From positions 10,701,144 to 10,765,143 of the forward strand of contig NC_133946.1 in assembly GCF_031877795.1 (NCBI RefSeq): a stretch of DNA of 64,000 nucleotides, written 5' to 3'. The stretch's first letter is position 1. Each line of letters opens with the position of its first letter. The translations under genes and the position numbers were made by a program. The DNA is from Strix aluco. Lineage: Eukaryota > Chordata > Aves > Strigiformes > Strigidae. Positions 11,801-23,100 of this stretch are shown one piece after another. A model generated the notes under the pieces. It was not told where the DNA came from, ran no database searches, and worked only from the letters and a program-made list of their open reading frames with translations.

Positions 11801-14800
11801 CCCAAGCCAGGCATCTGTCCTACATAGCGTGAAGCTTTCCACAGATTCCCCTCGTGTGAGGTTGCCCTGCGTACCCTCAAACCCCACTGAGCTTTGAGCA
11901 TCTACCGCCGTTGGTAAGAGCTCAGCTGTCACCTCGCTTCACCTGCTCCAGATGTGGCTCGTCTGAGCCCAGTCTGGCACTTCCCATTCTCAAACTGGAA
12001 AAGAGCAGGAGCAGCCTCTCCCCAGCCACCTCCTCCACCGCGATCTTTGGACCCCACGGGCTTCACCACCACCTCCTGTCAGACTAGAGTCCTCCTTACG
12101 CAGCCGTTCCCTGCTCAGGGCTCTCTCCTCTCTCATTTTCCATTTAGCAGCTCCCCTGTCTCCCAGTCCAGGTGTTTTATTCACAGAATCATCTGGGTTG
12201 GAAAAGCCCTTGAAGATCATCCAGTCCAACCATGAACCTCACCCTGACCGTTCTCAACTCCACCAGATCCCTCAGCGCTGGGTCAACCCCACTCTTCAAC
12301 CCCTCCAGGGATGGGGACTCCACCCCTGCCCTGCGCAGCCCATTCCAACGCCCAACAGCCCCTTCTGCAAAGAAATACTTTCTAATATCCAGTCTAATAT
12401 CCTAATATATAAATACTTCCTAATATCCAGTCTGTCCCATGCAGCTTCTGATGTAGAGGAGCTGCTCTCCTGTTACCTGCCAGCATCCCCCAACGTCACC
12501 TCAACCCTGGACATCTCACTCAAGAACAAGAAGGCATTTTTTTCCCTTGCTGCTGGCTCCCTTTTCCCCTTCCTGGGCATGCTCGCTCCCCGTCATCCCT
12601 CTGCCTTCCTCCTCCAGTGCATTCCTCACGCCTGGATCTATAAACGCTTCCTCCGCTGCATCACTCTCAGCACCGACATCCCCTTCGGTACCAAGAAGAC
12701 ACCGGTCCCGCAGGAGCATCGAGGTGCTGCCCTGCCAGCAGCCACGGACACGGGACACGCAACCGAGCAGGCTGGAAACTTCCCCTCCTCCTCAGTACCT
12801 GGTAGTAATAGTCATCCAGGTAGGGATCAGTGCTCTGCAGCTGCATCATCTGGATCTTGGACACCCAGTCCTTTTCCCGTTGCAGCATGAGGTTGGCGTA
12901 AGGATCTTTGCGCATCTGCTCCTGGTGGCTGCTCCGGTGGCCCCCTCGGTCCCCCACCGAGCCGTTGAGGCTCCGGTGCTGGCTGGCAGGAGGCAAGAAG
13001 GGCACCCGTGAGCACACAGGAGCTACAGGAAGGGACAGAGAGCGGTGGCACAGGCTAGCCCCAGCAGCACAACCCCCCCAGAGGCGGAGGGGCGATGCAA
13101 CCCACCCCCCCCACCCCGCGCCAGGCAGCCCCTCTCCCGGCACCGGCGGGGCAGGGTCAGAACTCACTTTCGGTTCTGCTGCTGTCGCTGGTGCAGGAGC
13201 CGACGGTGCTGGGGGTGCAGGTGAGTCGTGTCCGGGCGGAACATCTGGGGCTGCGGCCTGGGGAAAGTGGAAAAATCTCAAGAGGCGGCTGCAGAGAGCA
13301 ACGCAGGAGGCCGGGAGGAGGATGGTACCTACCTCAGGCTCTGCAGGTGGGATCCAGGGCCCGGCGGGTGCTGCGGCTGCGAGGGAGGTGGAGCGGGGGG
13401 AGCCCCAAAAAAGGCACGAAACCCGCTGGCCGGAGACATCATCTGCCCGACTCTGCCCTGGAGCAGCTTGGGATTGACGGAGGGGAGAGGGCTCCCAACC
13501 AGGCCAGAGACCCGGGCAAACTGGCTGGGGGACATTCGGCCGGCCTGGCAGAGCAGAGAGAGTGCCCCGAGTCAGCCAAGGGGGAGATTTAGGGGCAAAA
13601 AGAAAAGCCCAGCCAGGGCAGCTGTGAAACACCAGAAAATGCCACGTAGAAGCAGCTTCCGCAGCCACACGAAGAGAAATGCAGGACCCTGGCCACGGCG
13701 GGGGCCACGAAAGGGCAGGAAGGGGGGGAATGGGGGGTTATACCTGGGCTCCTCCGAGCAGCTGCGCTCTCTGTAGGTGGGTGAGAACAGGAGAGACGCT
13801 GTGAGGAAACGGGTGGCCCAGGAGGGAGGAATTCTTGAGAAAGAGAAGGGAAAAGGGACACCTGGTCACAGCCCTGGCCCAGCTGATGGTGGGAAAGTGG
13901 GGAGGGGGTGATGGCGCCAGATGAAGCCCCAGGAAGGTGCCCCGGGCAGGCTGGGAGCCAGGCCAGGCCTGGAATTACAGGTGGAAAGAAGGAAATGGGG
14001 CGTCTGGGGGGGTTTCTGGGGAGGCCTCCCAGCACTTGAGGGGCTTGAAGGCAGCACCAAGAAGGGGGTTCCGGGGGGTCCGGGTACCGGTACGTTGCAG
14101 AGCTGGTTAGGGGACATCCTCTCGCCGTAGGGAGCGGGGTAACGCTGCTGCATGGTAGCTCGGATGTGGACAGGCTTCGGACACAGGATCTAAGAGGGAA
14201 AGAGGCGCAGTCACCCCTGTCAGCTCCTTGGGGACCAGCCTGAGCTGCGAGTAGGGCCCGGGGGGAGGTACCTGCTGGTTGAAGTTGGGCACAGCAGCCT
14301 GCTTGGGAGGGGTGCCTATGGGGACAGCCCGGACGGGGGGGCTCCCGATGACAGGGGATGATGAACGGCGGGGCAGCGCCCGCTCGGAGGGGTCCCGCTC
14401 TTCCTCTCGAGCCTGAGGGGGTCTCTGAGGCAGAGCGTAGTCCAGCACGGACACCGACGGCATCTCCTGCAAGTGGAAGGGGAGAGAAAGCTCCCTCCAG
14501 GATAACAATCACGGACTGGGACGGGGATGATTGGCACTGTGTGTCCCAGGGACATTCCCAGGATGCGACAGCCACATCCTTCCTCCTGACAGGTCTCCTC
14601 CGCACCCCACTGCGCTTCCCCAGGAGCCCCATGTGACAGTGGGGGGTCCTAGGGACCCCCAGAACCTGCCCGGCAGAGCCCGCATCACTGCCAAGATGCC
14701 TGTTTGTGATGATGGCGCAGCCCTCGTCGGCCCTAGAAAGCTGGGAGAGGGCTGGCGGTGCAGCATGCTCTGCTTACACTTAAAAGCCTGACTCGTAATT

Positions 14801-16038
14801 AAACCGCAACAAAAAAAAAAAAAATTCCTCTGCCTTGAGGCACCAACATTCTCAAACCCTGATGAGAGCGCTGACATCTCTCAAACATCACCCGAAACCA
14901 CAGATTGGCGATAACCCCCCAACCTGGCTCTCCAAGGGGTCACGTCTAAAAGGGTCTACAAGTGAGGCAAACTGTGGCCACCTAGACCCAGCCCGGGGCA
15001 AGGAGAATGCCCAGCTGTCTCAGCCTGAGCTGGAGGTGGCCCCCAGCACCGATGAGCCCTCAGCAGTACAGCACATCTCAACCCTCAGGGCCCAGCTCGC
15101 TGCCACAGGGGTTTGGGGGGCACTAGGGAAGCCACCTGCACCCCTACATCGTACCTGAGTGAGAAGCGGCCCCCGGATTCGCCGCAGGACGGCCGAGCTG
15201 TCCCAGATGCTGGAGTTGAGCCCTCCAGGTTGCTAAAAAACAGGCAGGGAGTCAGCACAGCGCTACCAGACCTTCACCCACCCAGGTTCTCCCAGGTTTT
15301 CACTCCGCCAGCCCCACTCCCACCTGCGCAGGGACCGTGGTTTGCACAGCCTGCATGATGGCAGGGTCCTCCAGCTCACTATCGATCACCAGCCGGGTCA
15401 GCCGCTCCGCCAGTGTGTCCTCGGGCTCGCCCAGCAGATCTGCCTCCTCGCCGCCGGGTCCATCTTGTTCCCTGGTTGTCACCGGTTTGTCCTCCAGCTC
15501 TGCCAACCGCTCGTGGGCCTCCTGCCAGTCGTCGTCTGTGAGGGACCAAGCGAGGGGTGAGCTCACAGGGGTAGGGAGGGGATCAGCGAGGCGAGGGAGG
15601 GGTCTGCGGGGGGGTTTGGGGGGTATCACAAGCGCTCACCGACAGCTCCAGCTCCAAACGTATCATCGTTAAACTGGTCGATATCTTCATCTTCCTCTCC
15701 CAGGGCCTGGAAGGCGTCTTCGTCCTCATCCAGCGGGCAGTCCTCCAGGGACTAGGGACAGCAAAGCGATGGTGGCGGGGGGGTGGTCAGCTCCGTTTTC
15801 TACTCTCAGACGCTCCCCCCCGCAGCATCGCACCCCTCAAATCGCACTCCCGGGGCGGCGGGGGCGGAGGGGGGGACCGCGGACCGGGGTGGGGAGGGGG
15901 TGCGCCGGGCCGGGGACCCGGCGCACCCCCTCCCCACCCCGGTCCGCGGCCCCCCCCCCCCTTCCCCGCCTCCTTCAGCCCGGTGTACCCCCGTAGAGCC
16001 CAGCCAGACCCTCTCCCCCTCACCTGATACCGGAACAT
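5867..16038 (-). CDS. PATL1: PAT1 homolog 1, mRNA-decay scaffold
   Basis: PATL1 joins deadenylation to decapping in P-bodies, bridging the LSM1-7 ring, DDX6 and DCP2. Nineteen coding exons read: 16024-16038, 15640-15751, 15324-15535, 15155-15232, 14272-14466, 14088-14189, 13744-13833, 13333-13544, 13168-13257, 12799-12982, 10862-10985, 10557-10654, 10392-10451, 9319-9467, 8513-8672, 7657-7812, 6918-7009, 6075-6224, 5867-5888. They total 2301 nt with no frame break, giving 766 aa (human 770). The protein starts MFRYQ and has the acidic DDX6-binding N-terminus, then the Pro-rich region with a repeated RMSP motif. The LSM-binding stretch ([15 protein letters not shown]) and the helical C-terminal domain follow. 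The first exon codes 5 residues and the last 7 (ending LVHGIR). CR1 fragments sit in three introns. Confidence 0.96.
6301..6655 (-). mobile_element. CR1 LINE, 3' fragment, PATL1 intron
   Basis: The plus strand begins with the reverse complement of a CR1 3' end (AGAATCATCTGGGTTGGAAA) and runs about 355 bases back into the element before it breaks off at a T-run. It is 5'-truncated, as usual for CR1, and lies in sense with PATL1 between exons 6075-6224 and 6918-7009. Confidence 0.9.
9614..10351 (-). mobile_element. CR1 LINE, 3' fragment (~740 bp), PATL1 intron
   Basis: It has the same CR1 3' end and body as the copies at 6301 and 25547, but extends further upstream into the end of the reverse-transcriptase ORF. 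Its 5' break at about 10351 lies only some 40 bases from the splice donor of PATL1 exon 10392-10451. It is in sense with PATL1. Confidence 0.9.
12181..12440 (-). mobile_element. CR1 LINE, short 3' fragment with an AT-rich repeated edge
   Basis: About 205 bases of CR1 3' end (12181-12385) are followed by a short degenerate duplication of the words CTAATATCCAGTC and AATACTT to about 12440. It lies in the PATL1 intron between exons 10862-10985 and 12799-12982. Confidence 0.85.
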
Positions 16039-16270
16039 GGCGGCGGCGGCGGCGCCCACCGCCCGCAGGCTCCGCGCGCGGCCCGCTCCGGGCCCCGCCG
16101 CGCATGCGCCGCCGCGGGCGCACGCGCATGACGTCACCCGCGCCCCCTCCGCCGCTGACGCGCATGCGTGATACGGGGGAGGCGTGGCCTGAGAGAACCA
16201 CGCCCCCTCGCGGACCTTGAGGGCACCGCCCCGCCCCAGGGCTGCTCTTAAAGGGGCAGACGCCCCTTTT
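16039..16270 (-). promoter_or_regulatory. PATL1: PATL1 promoter with NRF1 and CRE motifs
   Basis: This is a CpG-rich, TATA-less stretch upstream of the PATL1 ATG. It holds two NRF1-type palindromes, GCGCATGCGC (16100-16109) and GCGCATGCGT (16160-16169), and a perfect CRE, TGACGTCA (16129-16136). Such motif sets mark broadly expressed promoters. Factor binding is inferred. Confidence 0.65.
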
Positions 16271-16284
16271 TTATTCCGCGCGGG

Positions 16285-16755
16285 TGCGATCCCCTATCCC
16301 TGTCCCCCAGCTGTCACCTCATCCGTATCTGTGTCCCACCCACCCGTGTCCACTATCCCCAGCTGTGTCCCCCAGCTGTGCCCCATATCCATCACCATGT
16401 CACCAGCTGTGTCCCCAGCCATGCCCTTACCCACACCTGTATCCCCCCAGCTGTGTCCCCACACATGTCCCCTGTCCCCAGATGTGTCTCCAGCCATGTC
16501 CCCTCTCCGCAGCCGTGTCCCTCCATCTGTGACCCCTATCCACACCCGTGTCCCCCCAGCTGTGTCCCCAACGATGTCCCCTATCCCCAGCCATGTCCCT
16601 TAACCCCCAGCTGTGTCCCCTACCCCCAGCTGTGACCCCCTCCGCAGCCGTGTCCCCCCGGCTGTGACCCCTATCCATAGCCGTGTGTCTCAGCTGTGTC
16701 CCCAGCTCTGTCCCCTCTCCCCAGCTCTGTCCCCTCTCCCCAGTGGTGACCAGCT
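16285..16755. repeat. Minisatellite of GTCCCC/CAGCTGTG units between PATL1 and STX3
   Basis: About 470 bases are built from short variants of the words CCCCAGCTGTGTCCCC and ATCCACACC in an irregular tandem array. It fills nearly half of the divergent PATL1/STX3 spacer. It opens long reading frames on both strands that are products of the repeat, not genes. Confidence 0.75.
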
Positions 16756-17122
16756 TCCTCATCGCCTCCGAGCCAGGGCCACCCCACATCCGCCCCCACC
16801 TCGCCACCACTTCCCGGAGTGGCCGGGGGCACCCAGAAGCCGTCGCCTTTAACGGGTCCGGTGTCCCCGGGTGTCCCAGGTGAAGGGTGGCTCCACCTCG
16901 TCCCTCCCCTCGGCGCCTTCCTGCCTTCCTTGTGCCTGTCACTGAGGATTAGTGAAGGGACAGCCCCAGGGCTTGGGGACAGGGAAGGGGACAGGGCCAC
17001 CCGCCACCTCGCCTGGATGTAGGAGGCCTGGCCAGCCAGGGAGGACCGAGGGCGGCATCCCCCATCCCTGCGGTGGGTGAGGACGGGGACCCCCCCGCGC
17101 CCCGCCAGCCCTTGGGGGCACC
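16756..17122 (+). other. STX3: STX3 upstream/5'UTR region
   Basis: This GC-rich sequence leads into the STX3 start codon. No TATA box was seen. The transcription start and any non-coding first exon cannot be placed from sequence alone. Confidence 0.4.
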
Positions 17123-20100
17123 ATGAAGGACCGACTGGAGCAACTCAAGGCGGTGAGAGACGCCCCCCAGGGTGGAGAGGGGATGGGGGGCACCTGGTGG
17201 GGTGGGGGTCCCCGGGGCTCGCTGGGACCCTGCTCCTGGGGAAACTGGGTGTCAAGGGGATGGGGGGTCCCTGAGACCCCCCTCTATGGTGCCGTGGAGA
17301 CGGGGGGGGTGCCCCGAGACCCAGGGCTGTGGTGGGTGGAGACATCACGGGGGTGATGGATGTCACCGAGACCCCACCCCATGGTGGATGGGGGTGTCAT
17401 GGGAATGGGGGGCCCTGAGTCCCCTCCCCATGGTGGATGGGGGCACCACGGGGATGGGGGGGGCCCTGAGTGCCAGCCCCACAGCAATGGGGGTGTCAGG
17501 AGGAAAGGGCTGGGGGGGGGCAGCCCTCTGTGCCGTTTGGGAGTGCTTTGGGGGGGGTATTTTGGGGGGACATCAACTCCCAGACAAGGGCTGTTCCCCC
17601 CATGCTGTGGGGGTGCAATGGGGAGACACCAGCCCCCACCCGGGCTGTGTGGGGCAGGGGGGTCCATCCCCCGGGGGGGCAGGGAGTGGATGTGGGGTGC
17701 CTGCAGTGACCAGCACCCCAACCTGCGCCCCACGCCTCGCCGCGCTCCCCATCACCGCTTCCTCCTCCCTTTGCCCGCCCTGCTGTGGGGCCCTGCTGCC
17801 CCCCTCTTCCCGGGGGCCTCCCCACCCCAGTACCGGCTCTCCCGGGGTAATGGGGGTCCCAGCAGCCCCCCAGCTTCTGCCCAGGCCCCAGCATGGGGCA
17901 GGCAGCCGTGGCAGGGAGGCTTGGCAGGGATTTAGCAGGGATTACAAAGCCATCAGATAAAACCCTTGGAGGGAGAGAAGGGATTAATTTTATTTTTACT
18001 TCGGAGGGAGGAGGTTGGAGGGCGGGGGGTCCCCAGCCAGGGTCTGCCCCCCTCCTTGGGGATGCCACAGCCAGGCATTGGGTACCCCCGGGGCGCTGGC
18101 AGAGCTGAGGGGAGCGAGGGGAGGTGAAACGACCGGGACTGGCACCCTGGGAAGGGACAGAGCTGGGAGCCCATGGGTGGGGGGCCAGGCGTGACGCCAG
18201 GGTGATGGGCAACAGCCTCTTTTGGGCCCCCCGCTGAGCCCCGGTGCTGCTCAGACCTGCCACGGGACAAAGGTCGGGTCCGTAAAACCTTGTCCCTGTC
18301 CCGTCCCCGTCCCCATCCTCGTCCCCTCCCTCCATCCAAGCCCAGCAATCCCTTAATTCCCCGGCCATGCGCAGCCAGATGTGAGACGAGCTCAGCATCG
18401 TGTCCCCCCCACCCACCGCAGATGTCCCCCTGCCCTGGGCCACCGTGTCCCCACGGCTGCTCCCTCCTTGTGCTCCCCTGAGCATGCAGAGCTGGGCTGG
18501 CTGGCTGGTAGCCACACTAGCCCCGTGGGGTGGCTGTCCCCCCGGGGGGTCTCCCCAGGGTCCCTGGGTGCAGGCAGGGGGGTGCCACCCCTGAGCGCTG
18601 CCCGCTGTACCCCGCAGAAGCAGGACACGGACGATGACACCGAGGAGCTGGAAATCGCCGTCGACAACACGGCGTTCATGGATGAGTTTTTCTCGGAGGT
18701 GAGACGGGGGGGGGTGGGCGCGGGGCTGGGGGGCACAGAGCTGCCTCCAGACCCCCCCCACAACCTCCCTGGCTTGTCTAGATCGAAGAGACCCGGCAAA
18801 ACATCGACAAGATCGCAGAGAACGTGGAGGAGGCCAAGAAGCTCTACAGCATCATCCTCTCAGCCCCCATCCCTGAGCAGAGTGAGTGCAGTGGCCGTGT
18901 CCCCCTCCCCAGGTCACGGGTCCCCTTCCTGGGGATGTCCCTGCCGGTGGCTTCCCCAGCTCACCTGCAGTGACCCCACAGAGACCAAAGACGACCTGGA
19001 GCAGCTGACGGCGGAGATCAAGAAAATGGCCAACAGCGTCCGCAACAAGCTGAAGAGTGAGTGGCCATGTCCCTGCCACCATGTCACCCAACCCTGCACG
19101 TCCCCACGTCCCCATGGGAAGGGCAGGGTGTGCTGGGGACACTGGGGCCATGGGGAAGGTCCCTGACGGGCTGTCACCAGGCATGGAGAGGAACATTGAG
19201 CAGGAAGAAGCACGGTCCTCTGCCGACCTCCGGATACGCAAGTCCCAGGTGAGTTCCAGTCCCTGGGATCTGCTGCCGGGGCTGTCCCCACCCAGCATCC
19301 CCAGGTCCCACCCTGTCCCCCACGGGCTGGGGAGGTGACCTGTCCTGGGTGTCCCCATGTCTCCCATCTCTGTCCCCAGCAGCACCCATATCTGGGTGCT
19401 CCCAGGCTTCATGTCCCTCCGCCCTGTCCCCAACACTCTCTCCTGTCCCCCATGGGTTGGGACATGCCAGCTCCTGGGTCCTGGGGGCCTCATGCCCCTC
19501 TCCCCAGCCCCAGCACTTCGTCTTGTCCCCTGGGCCAGGGTTGTGCCAAGCCAGGGGTGTCCCCAGTGTCACATCCCTATCCTTGCTCCCCCGGGGCATT
19601 GCCTGGGGTGTCCCTGTCCCCAGCAGTTGGCCCTGTCTCCTGGGGCTGGGACATGCCAAGCCTGGGGTGTCCCCAGCCTCACACCCATGTCCTTGGTCCT
19701 GTCCCCTGGGAAAATGGCCCATGGGGACAAGCCATGCCTGGGGTGTCCTGTGTCCCCATTCCTGTCCACAGCACTGGGTCCTGACCCCCTGGGTTGGGAC
19801 ATGCCATGCCTGGAGTGTCCCATGTCCTTGTCCCCATCCCCAGCATTCGGTCCTGTCCCGCAAGTTCGTTGACGTCATGACCAAGTACAACGAGGCGCAG
19901 GTCGACTTCCGGGAGCGCAGCAAGGGCCGGATCCAGCGCCAGCTGGAGATCAGTGCGTGCACCCCCGGCCCCGCCCCTCGGGGAAGTGGGCGGGGCCTTA
20001 TGCAGACCCCGCCCCTTTGTGAAGTGGGTGGGGCCAGGACCTAAAGAACCCCACCCCTTTGGGAAAGTGGGCGGAGCCAGCCCCTACAGACACCCCCCTT

Positions 20101-23100
20101 GGGGAAAGTGAGCGGAGCCAGTCCCTACAGACCCTGCCCCTTTGGGAAAGTGGGTGGAGTTGGGCATTAAAGACCCCACCCCTTTAGCAAAGTGGGTGTG
20201 GTCAGGTCATCCAGACCCCGCCCCTTCGTGGAGTGGGCGGGGCCTGTTGCTGCCACTGCCCCCCCCACCCCTGCAGCCGGCAAGAACACGACGGATGAGG
20301 AGCTGGAGGAGATGCTGGAGAGCGGGAACCCCTCCATCTTCACCTCGGGGGTGAGCACCCGCCGTGCCAGGGGACACCGGGAGGGACACGGAGGGGACAT
20401 GGGGAGCCAGGACCCCCCCGCTGATGGCCCCCCCACTCCGCCTCCCGCTCCATTTGCAGATCATGGACTCGCAGATCTCGAAGCAGGCGCTGAGCGAGAT
20501 CGAGGGGCGGCACAAGGACATCGTGCGGCTGGAGAGCAGCATCAAGGAGCTCCATGACATGTTCGTCGACATCGCCATGCTGGTGGAGAACCAGGTACGA
20601 GTGGCACGGGGACTGGCAGGGACCTGCACGTGGGGACAAGTAGGGACAAGCAGGGACATGTGCGAGGGCTGCGTGGGGACGAGCAGGAACTTTGGCACAG
20701 GGCGGCACAGGGACAAGCAGGGACCTGTGCAAGGGCTGCATGGGGACAGGCAGGGACGAGCAGGGACCTGTGCATGGGATGGCATGGGGACAGGCAGGGA
20801 CCTGTGCAAGGGCTGCATGGGGACAGGCAGGGACGAGCAGGGACCTGTGCATGGGGTGGCATGGGGACAGGCAGGGACCTGTGCAAGGGCTGTATGGGGA
20901 CAGGCAGGGACCTTGGCACAGGGTGGCATGGGGACAGGCAGGGACGAGCAGGGAGCTGTGTGAGAGGACAGGCAGAGGGACCTGTGCACGGGGCTGAATG
21001 GGGACAAGCAGGGACAAGCAGGGACCTGTGCATGGGGACGAGCAGGGACTGGCACTCAGGGCTGCAGAGGGCTCCATGGGGACACGAGGTGACACAGGGC
21101 CACACAGGGCAGCACAGGGCCACGTGCAGTGGGACCCAGGCCTGGAGCCCTGCGGGGCTGGGGGGTGACCGATGCACAAGTCCCCATGGGGCCACCCAGC
21201 ACCCGAGCCCGAGGGGGGTTTGGGGGAGGGAGACAGGGGTGCACCCCACCCCGCGGTGGTCCCGGCCCCTCTCTCAGCCCCTCCCTGTGTCCCTGTGCCC
21301 CCCCATGCAATGCGAGGAGCCACTGTGTGCGCTGGGGAAGGGTGAGTATCTGCGCCATGGGGCTGTGCCATGTGCTGTGGGGACCCTGCCACATGCTGTG
21401 GGGACCCTGCCACCGGGTCCACGCTCAGCCTGTCCCCTCTCCCGTCCCCCCCCAGGGTGGGCTGCTGGATAACGTGGAGCAACACGTGCTGCACGCGGCC
21501 GAGCACGTGGAGCAGGCGAGGCAGCAGACCAAGAAGGCGCTGCAGTACCAGGGCCAGGCACGCAAGGTGGGTGGGTGCCAGCACCCCTGGGTACTCTCAG
21601 CGTGTGTGTGCTGTCCCCCCCCTCTCTTTCTGTCTCTCTCTGGCTTCGCCCCGCCGCCCCCCCTCCGTGCCCCGTAGGGAGCCATGATCGACCGCATAGA
21701 GAGCAACATGGACCAGTCCGTCGGCTTTGTGGAGCGGGCCGTGGCCGACACCAAAAAGGCCGTGAAGTACCAAAGTGAGGCCAGGAGGGTGAGATGGACC
21801 AACGGCCCCAGTGTCCCCCAGTGTCCCCTCCATAGCCCCCAGCATCCCAAACGCACCCACCATGTCCCCCTGTGTCCTTCAGCCACCTCTCATGTCCCAC
21901 AGCCACCCCTTGTGGCCCCCAGCCACCTCGTCTCCTCCAGCCACTCCTCATGTCCCCCAGCCACCCCTCATGTCCCCCAGTGGTCCCCCAGATGACCCCA
22001 ATGGCTCCCACCTACTCCCAGTGACTCCCAGCCACCCCAACTGGTCCCTGCTCCTCCCTCGTGACCTCCACAGGGTTGGTACCTCTGTCCCTCTCTGTCC
22101 CCCCTACCAGTCCCAGCCCTGAGCCCCCTCCTACCCTCAGGTGTGATGAGCTGGTGAGGGCTCAGCCCCTCCTGCCCTGTCCCCGGGTCTGCAGCATCTC
22201 TGTCTCTTCTGGGCTCCTCTGCACCCACCTCTGCTCTCTGCGTCCCGCCCCTCACCACAGGGCAGGCGTAACCGGCCCCCGCCTCCCCTCTTGCCCCCTC
22301 CAGAAGATGCTGATTTTGGCAGCGGTAGTGGTGCTCTTGCTGGCGATAGTTGCCCTCATCATCGGACTTTCTGTGGGGCTAAACAAGAAATAACCCTCAA
22401 AGCGGGGGCTGTGGTCTGTAAGTGTCGGGGGGGTGGGGGGGTGAGAGGAGCCCCACCACGGGGCCACGGTGCCCTGGAGGGTTTGGGGATAGCGAACAGC
22501 CACGGCTGGGCTGCCGTGGGGCTTTGTGGCCCCCGTGCCAGGGTCTGGCTCTTTGGTGCTTTGGTTTCTGCTGCTGCCTTTGGGGCTGGGGGTGCTGGGC
22601 TCTGGGTGCTGGGTGCTTGCCGGCCGGTGGCCTCGTGTCTGCGGTGTGCGGGGCCCTGTGGTGCCTCAGGGTCTGGATTTCAGCTCCCCATGTCGGTCTC
22701 CCATCCCCACCAGGCCCTCCCTCAGCCCCTCGTCCCTCTCCCCGCTATCCTCTCCAACTTGGGGGCTGACATCTCCCCCTTTCCCTCTCCTCCAGACGCT
22801 TCCGACCATCCCAGCAGCGACGTCTCCCAGTGGGACCCTCCCCAGCACCGCAGCCTGGCCCCCTCCTCTCCCAGACCCGCTGCCCTCACCCGCAGTGTTC
22901 CGGCTCCCACCCTGGACTCCAGCTTGGCACCACTGCCCCCCCCCGCCCCCCCACCTCCCCGACACCGGAGTCCTCTCCTCCACCAAACCATCCCCTGCGA
23001 CCCCGCCAGTCCATGGGATCTGCCCCTTGTCCTCATGTCCCCTGCGGGGACAGGACTATTTATTTTCCTTTTACTGATAAATGAACTTCTCCCAGCCCCC

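Noticed and set aside
17496-18761. 421-codon open frame on the minus strand across STX3 introns and exon 2
   Set aside because: It is antisense to STX3, runs through minisatellite, has no known domain and reflects the lack of stops in GC-rich sequence.
20340-21584. 414-codon minus-strand open frame with repeated HRSLPVPMP-like units
   Set aside because: It is the translation of the 77-bp minisatellite in STX3 intron 8 and antisense to real exons.
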